Below, in pieces: positions 59,916 through 64,000 of a stretch of 64,000 bases of DNA. The stretch's first letter is position 1; the number at the start of each line of letters is the position of its first letter. The notes under the pieces were generated by a model. The model had not been told where the DNA came from. It worked only from the letters and a program-made list of their open reading frames with translations, and made no database searches. Both the position numbers and the translations under genes were made by a program. Source of the stretch: DASPNH01 sp035626675 (GTDB taxonomy: Bacteria > Desulfobacterota > Binatia > UBA1149 > CAITLU01); contig DASPNH010000127.1 of NCBI GenBank assembly GCA_035626675.1, forward strand, positions 1-64,000. The letters are read 5' to 3'.

Positions 59916-61433
59916 ATGAACCGCTCCTCCTCCATGAAGCAGCAGGCCCACAGGAGCTGGCGCGTTCTGACGCTGGCGGCATTTCTCTGTCTGACCCAGG
60001 CCGCCGAGACGCCTGGCGGTCGCAGCACCCAGGTGCCCTCGTTGTGCGACGTCGACCACCGGCCCTGGCTCCTCGACCAGAACGCAAACGCACGGGCCGC
60101 CTTTTTCGCGCCGGCGCAGCGGTCAGCCGGCGAGATGCCCTCCGGCGCACCCGCTTCGGTTTCTCTCGGCAGCGCGACCTCAACCGAACCGGTTGCCACC
60201 ACTGCCTCGGCCGAGCCCGAACTGCGCGTGGTCACCTACAACATCCACAGCGGTCTCGGCCAGAGCCATGCCCTGCGGCGTGCGCGCGAGGAGGTCGAGA
60301 ACAACCTTCGCACCATTGCCGCCGACATCGTCTCCAGCACGGGCGCGCACGAGCCGGCCGACATCGTCGCGCTGAACGAGGTCGACTTCGATTCGCAGCG
60401 CAGCGCCGGCATCGACGAAGCCGCGTTTCTGGCCGAGGAGCTGGCGCAGCGCACCGGCCACCACTACGAGATCGTGCGCGGCGAGACGTGGCGGCGCAGC
60501 CTTCCGGGCCTGCGCGTGCGTTTCGGCAACGCGCTGCTGACGCGTCTTCCCCTGGTCAGCGCCAGCGCCTGCCTGCTCACCGACGACGATTCGTGCGACG
60601 GCGCTGCCCGCGTCGACGGACTTCCCTCGCTGCGCGTGGGCGGCATCGCCGGCTTCTTCAGCGAGCGCCGCGGCGTGGTCAAGGCGACGGTTCGATCCGG
60701 CAGCCGGCTGGTCGACGTGCTCGTCACGCATCTGGATCCGTTCCTGGCTTCGGTGCGCGAGGCGCAGGCACTTCATCTGTTGCGCCGCTTCGTCGACCCG
60801 GGTCGCACCACGCTGCTGCTGGGCGACCTCAACGCGGTCTCGACGCCGCTGACCACGGCGCGCCGCTTCTTCGCCACCGATCGCACGCTCGACATCCTGA
60901 CCAGCGCCAGCCTCTCGGATGCTCGCGTGACCTATGCATCCGCGCATGGCCTGCCGTCGCTGAATCAATGGCCGACCTACCCCGCCGCCGAGCCCCTGTG
61001 GCCGCTGGACGCGGTCCTGGCATCGGCCGACCTGGCGCCGCGGACCATTGAAGTGATCGGCGAGACCGCTTCCGACCATCGCGGGCTGATGACGCGCCTG
61101 GCGGCGGTGGACGGCCAGATGCTGGCGTTGCAGCAGGCCCGGCTCGACGCGATTCGCGCGACCCAGCTCGACCGTATCCTGCACTGCGACGTCGTCGCGG
61201 CCGACCACCGCCGTGCGACGCTGCTGGACCTCACCGGCTTTGGCGCGATGGTTCAGGCACGGGAGCAGGTGCGCGCCGCGGCCTTCCCCGTCGCTCAGCT
61301 CGGCGATGCCGATTATGCTGGGCCGATGGGCTCTGTTCCTCCCGCTTCCGGTGCCGCAAAGAGCGCTGGCCATCCGTCGATGGCTGCCGCCGCGCACGCA
61401 CCTGCAAGGACGAACCAGACCCCGGCAATGTGA
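59916..61433 (+). CDS. Exported endonuclease/exonuclease/phosphatase family protein
   Basis: 505-aa protein with an N-terminal signal-like segment (WRVLTLAAFLCLTQAAETPGG) and an EEP hydrolase domain (about 105-385). Its catalytic landmarks are VVTYNIHSGLGQ, VALNEVDFDS, TLLLGDLNAVSTPL and the final SDHRGLM. EEP enzymes cleave phosphodiesters in nucleic acids, sphingomyelin or inositol lipids; export suggests a lipid or extracellular DNA substrate. The C-terminal 120 residues are unassigned. ATG 59916 or 59934. The stop overlaps the next gene (TGATG). Confidence 0.85.
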   Translation: MNRSSSMKQQAHRSWRVLTLAAFLCLTQAAETPGGRSTQVPSLCDVDHRPWLLDQNANARAAFFAPAQRSAGEMPSGAPASVSLGSATSTEPVATTASAEPELRVVTYNIHSGLGQSHALRRAREEVENNLRTIAADIVSSTGAHEPADIVALNEVDFDSQRSAGIDEAAFLAEELAQRTGHHYEIVRGETWRRSLPGLRVRFGNALLTRLPLVSASACLLTDDDSCDGAARVDGLPSLRVGGIAGFFSERRGVVKATVRSGSRLVDVLVTHLDPFLASVREAQALHLLRRFVDPGRTTLLLGDLNAVSTPLTTARRFFATDRTLDILTSASLSDARVTYASAHGLPSLNQWPTYPAAEPLWPLDAVLASADLAPRTIEVIGETASDHRGLMTRLAAVDGQMLALQQARLDAIRATQLDRILHCDVVAADHRRATLLDLTGFGAMVQAREQVRAAAFPVAQLGDADYAGPMGSVPPASGAAKSAGHPSMAAAAHAPARTNQTPAM

Positions 61434-63019
61434 TGGCCCGTTGGCGCCGGCTGCGGCGCGGGCGACTCCTCGTTGCCGTTGCGGTCGTCGCCGCCGGCAG
61501 CGGTCTGTGGGTGGCGTGGCCGGAAAGGCCCGAAAGGCCTTCGCCGCCGCTTGCGCCCTACCAGGCGGGCCAGAGCCTGCGCCGGACCTTCGAGGGCTTT
61601 CCGCAGCCTGCCGACGACGCCTCGCTGCGCCTGTACGCCGACAATACCGAGGCGTGGGTCGAGCGGTGGCGCCTGCTCTCCGGCGCCGGTCGCAGCATCG
61701 ACGTCAGCTACTTCATCCTGCACGAGGACATTTTCGGGCTGTCCTTCCTCGGACATCTGCTCGAGCGCGCTCGCGAAGGCGTTTCGGTCCGCATGCTGCT
61801 GGACGCGCTCGGCACCAAGATGTCGCGCGAGCTGGCCGGCAACGAGTATCTCGAAGAGCTTGCCGCCAATCCGAAAGTCGCGCTGCGCACGTATCGCCCG
61901 CTGTGGCGGCGCTGGACCGAAGGGCTGCTGACACTGCGACCCACCGCGATCGTCGCCAGCGAGCACGACAAGATCCTGGTCGTGGACGCCGTTCGCAGCC
62001 TGATCGGCGGGCGCAACATCTCGGTGGAGTATTTCGCCGATCCCGTCCGCGACGAGCAGGCCTTCCGCGACGTCGACCTCCGCATCGACAGCAAGCCGAT
62101 CGCAGCGGCCCTGACACGCGCATTCGAGCATCAGTTCGACAGTGAAGACGCGGCGGCGTCCAGTGAAGCGGCGTCGGAGGATCCGCGCAGCTCCGACCTG
62201 CGACGCGCGTATCGCGCCATGGACCAGTGGCTGCACGGCCGCGCGCCGTCGGTCGGGGACGCGCAGATCGACGCCGAATGGCTGCGCCAGCTCCAGGAGC
62301 ATCCCGGTCTGCGCGGCGCGCTGGATGGCAAGCCGGCGCCGCCGATCCGTGCCGAGACGCGCATCCTGGACAGCCACACGCGCTTCAACGCACCCGACGA
62401 TCAGATCACCGAAGGCCTGCTGCGCCTGGTGCGCTCGGCGCGCAAGGAGATCTTCGCGCAAACGCCTTATGTCGTGCTCTCCGAGCAGGGCGTGCGCGCT
62501 TTCGAAGAAGCCGCTGCACGCGGCGTGGCCATCACCATCGTCACCAACAGCCCGGTCTCCAGCGACAACGCTCTGAGCCAGGCTTTCTTTCTGGAGCAAT
62601 GGCCCGAGTTGCTCGCGCGCGTTCCCACGCTGCGGCTCTTCGTGGCCGGAGGCCAGAACAACCTGCATGCCAAGGCGGTCACCTTCGACGGCGACGTCGC
62701 ATTGGTCGGGACCTACAACCTCGATCCCGTCAGCATGGCGTTCAACAGCGAAGTGATGGCAGCGAGCTGGTCCAGGGAGTTTGCCGAGCGCGTCGATGCG
62801 CGCGCCAGGAACCTGATCGCACGCGGAGCACCCGCTCTCTTCGAGTACCGGATCCGGCGCGACACCAATGGAATTGCCGTGCGCGAGGACGATGGCCGCA
62901 TCGCCGTCGAGTTCGGCCCGCGCGACCATTGCACGCCCGAGGAGTGGGCCGCGCTCGGCGCCTACTGGACCGTGCTCAAGGCTGCCAAGGACTTCATCGG
63001 TTTCTCGCCGATCCTGTGA
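61433..63019 (+). CDS. Phospholipase D/cardiolipin synthase-like protein
   Basis: 528-aa membrane-anchored protein. A single N-terminal helix (LLVAVAVVAAGSGLWVAW) follows an Arg-rich start. Two HKD catalytic motifs are complete: H178 in SEHDKILVVDAVRSLIGGRNI and H412 in NNLHAKAVTFDGDVALVGTYNLD. This is the phosphatidyl transferase/phospholipase D pattern of cardiolipin synthase relatives. ATG 61433 shares a base with the EEP stop (a GTG one codon earlier is also possible), so both enzymes are made together. Confidence 0.9.
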   Translation: MARWRRLRRGRLLVAVAVVAAGSGLWVAWPERPERPSPPLAPYQAGQSLRRTFEGFPQPADDASLRLYADNTEAWVERWRLLSGAGRSIDVSYFILHEDIFGLSFLGHLLERAREGVSVRMLLDALGTKMSRELAGNEYLEELAANPKVALRTYRPLWRRWTEGLLTLRPTAIVASEHDKILVVDAVRSLIGGRNISVEYFADPVRDEQAFRDVDLRIDSKPIAAALTRAFEHQFDSEDAAASSEAASEDPRSSDLRRAYRAMDQWLHGRAPSVGDAQIDAEWLRQLQEHPGLRGALDGKPAPPIRAETRILDSHTRFNAPDDQITEGLLRLVRSARKEIFAQTPYVVLSEQGVRAFEEAAARGVAITIVTNSPVSSDNALSQAFFLEQWPELLARVPTLRLFVAGGQNNLHAKAVTFDGDVALVGTYNLDPVSMAFNSEVMAASWSREFAERVDARARNLIARGAPALFEYRIRRDTNGIAVREDDGRIAVEFGPRDHCTPEEWAALGAYWTVLKAAKDFIGFSPIL

Positions 63020-63052
63020 GCGCGGCCGCCGTGCGAAGGGTCAGCGCCGAGC

Positions 63053-63544
63053 TCATGCCTCGACGTGGAGAATGACCGTGGCGACGAGCGGATCGGGCTG
63101 CCCCGTACGATAGACCGTGCCCTGATAGACCTGGCCGACGACAGCGTCATCGAGCGAATCGACGGTAATGATCACGCTCTTGCCGCTGCTGCCGACCTCG
63201 GCCTTCATTGGAAGGGCCACCATGTTGGCCATGTCCGTCAACTCGGAGCAGCTCAGAGCCACTCCGGGTCCCAGGTCGACTTCGATGGACTCGACGCATC
63301 GCCCGGCCTGCTTGGACGCGTTCATCTCGCACGTGGGAGGGCCGAGGTCGGAAAAGATCAGGTTGTAGGGATACATCGCCAGCCGATAGGCCTCGATGTT
63401 GAAGGCCGTCCAGTCGGCCCAGTAATCGTTGATGGTGTAGCTGCCGGTCTGTGCACGCTCGACTGCGCGCCGGCATCTGCCCAGACTGTTGCTGGCGAAG
63501 TCGGCGTACAGCGTGGCCAGGGTGTTGACGCTGACTGTAGGCAT
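63053..63544 (-). CDS. Hypothetical protein
   Basis: 163-aa protein of unknown family, without signal peptide or membrane segment. The N-terminal half is helical with LATLYADFASNSLGRCRRAVERAQTGS; the C-terminal half is beta-rich (SVIITVDSLDDAVVGQVYQGTVYRTG). ATG 63544 has AAAGGATCC upstream. It follows the next partial gene by 25 nt and is probably co-transcribed with it. Confidence 0.65.
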   Translation of the reverse strand: MPTVSVNTLATLYADFASNSLGRCRRAVERAQTGSYTINDYWADWTAFNIEAYRLAMYPYNLIFSDLGPPTCEMNASKQAGRCVESIEVDLGPGVALSCSELTDMANMVALPMKAEVGSSGKSVIITVDSLDDAVVGQVYQGTVYRTGQPDPLVATVILHVEA

Positions 63545-63569
63545 GGATCCTTTCGCGCGAGGTCGCTGT

Positions 63570-64000
63570 TCATCCTCGCGGCGCTTGCGGGATATCACAA
63601 AGATGCAGGAAGTGCTGCTTGTCCACCACGAAGATGGTCGGGATCACCTCCACATCCGCGCACCCGAAGTCGTCGCTGATGGCGTCGACGGTGGCCTCCA
63701 CCAGCGCGACGAGCGAGACGCGAAGCCCCTCCATGGGGATGCCCTGGCGCTCGCGAATCGCCGCAACGACGTCGGCCGGGAGCACCAGGAGCTTGCACGC
63801 GGCGAAGCGTGAAGTCTCGATCAGCTCGCCTGCGATGCCATTGGCATCCCGGACCGAGATGAAGCCCTGGTCTGCGGCCAGCGTGGTGGTCTCCGCACCG
63901 TTGGGAACCGGGATCTGGGCATACTCCGCGCCCGCCGGCTGAAGAAGCCGGTACTCCATCCGGTAGGCGTCCAGGATGCCGTCATCCGAGCTGTCTTCGT
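63570..64000 (-). CDS. Hypothetical protein, cut by the window end
   Basis: The frame is open to the last base, so the N terminus lies beyond 64000; at least 142 codons are visible (…SSDDGILDAYRMEYRLLQPAG …). The ATG at 63959 is internal to an uninterrupted frame and is not necessarily the start. Visible landmarks are ETTTLAADQGFISVRDANGIAG and FVVDKQHFLHLCDIPQAPRG. No family recognised. Confidence 0.6.
   Translation of the reverse strand, partial: EDSSDDGILDAYRMEYRLLQPAGAEYAQIPVPNGAETTTLAADQGFISVRDANGIAGELIETSRFAACKLLVLPADVVAAIRERQGIPMEGLRVSLVALVEATVDAISDDFGCADVEVIPTIFVVDKQHFLHLCDIPQAPRG

Overview
This is a GC-rich (roughly two-thirds G+C), gene-dense bacterial chromosome segment with no transposase, phage, rRNA, tRNA or CRISPR signal that I can support. 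Several secreted proteins combine myxococcal-type cysteine motifs, Thr/Ser-rich linkers and C-terminal dockerin-like calcium-loop modules. Together with an argG-argH-lipoprotein row and a hopanoid-type RND transporter, this suggests an uncultured delta-proteobacterial-grade lineage (Binatota, Myxococcota or Desulfobacterota relatives). That placement is inference, not proof.

Layout: 0-10 kb holds an MgtE magnesium channel, two large secreted proteins, an AlkB-like dioxygenase, an ABC-F ATPase, a small membrane protein and a PhyH-type dioxygenase. 9.95-10.25 kb is a highly structured leader with a 15-codon upstream ORF. 10.9-12.7 kb is a broken membrane-protein gene. 12.8-21.6 kb carries mutS2, a TPR lipoprotein-like gene, a reprolysin-like metalloprotease, a MAPEG protein, an EthD protein and two DUF421 proteins.

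The core of the window is a minus-strand operon running from 38262 down to 21675. Its order is hypF-hypC-hypD-SIS isomerase-hypE-hydrogenase small subunit-large subunit-NifU/DUF5947 fusion-unknown 356-aa protein-maturation protease-hypA-hypB-histidine kinase-histidine kinase-response regulator. Almost every junction overlaps by 1-14 nt. The subunits have the hallmarks of group 1h [NiFe]-hydrogenase, the high-affinity type first described in actinobacteria that can oxidise atmospheric H2: a CxxD proximal-cluster motif, no Tat signal and typical L1/L2 motifs. All maturation functions are in the same transcript, and the operon continues into a two-kinase signalling module that lacks any DNA-binding output.

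38.4-64 kb is general chromosome: a VOC protein, a secreted protein with Cys-rich tandem repeats, a MEDS sensor with a hybrid kinase, an HpnN-like RND transporter, a SnoaL-like protein, a third dockerin-bearing secreted protein, and a REC-GAF-kinase. These are followed by the argG-argH-lipoprotein-fabD row, a DUF4112 protein, an acyl-CoA dehydrogenase, an EamA exporter, a translationally coupled pair of phosphodiesterase-fold proteins (endonuclease/exonuclease/phosphatase plus phospholipase D) preceded by a candidate structured RNA, and two hypotheticals, the last cut by the window edge.

Three intergenic spots carry GGGGnC.../...GnCCCC inverted repeats that look like a dispersed REP-like family.
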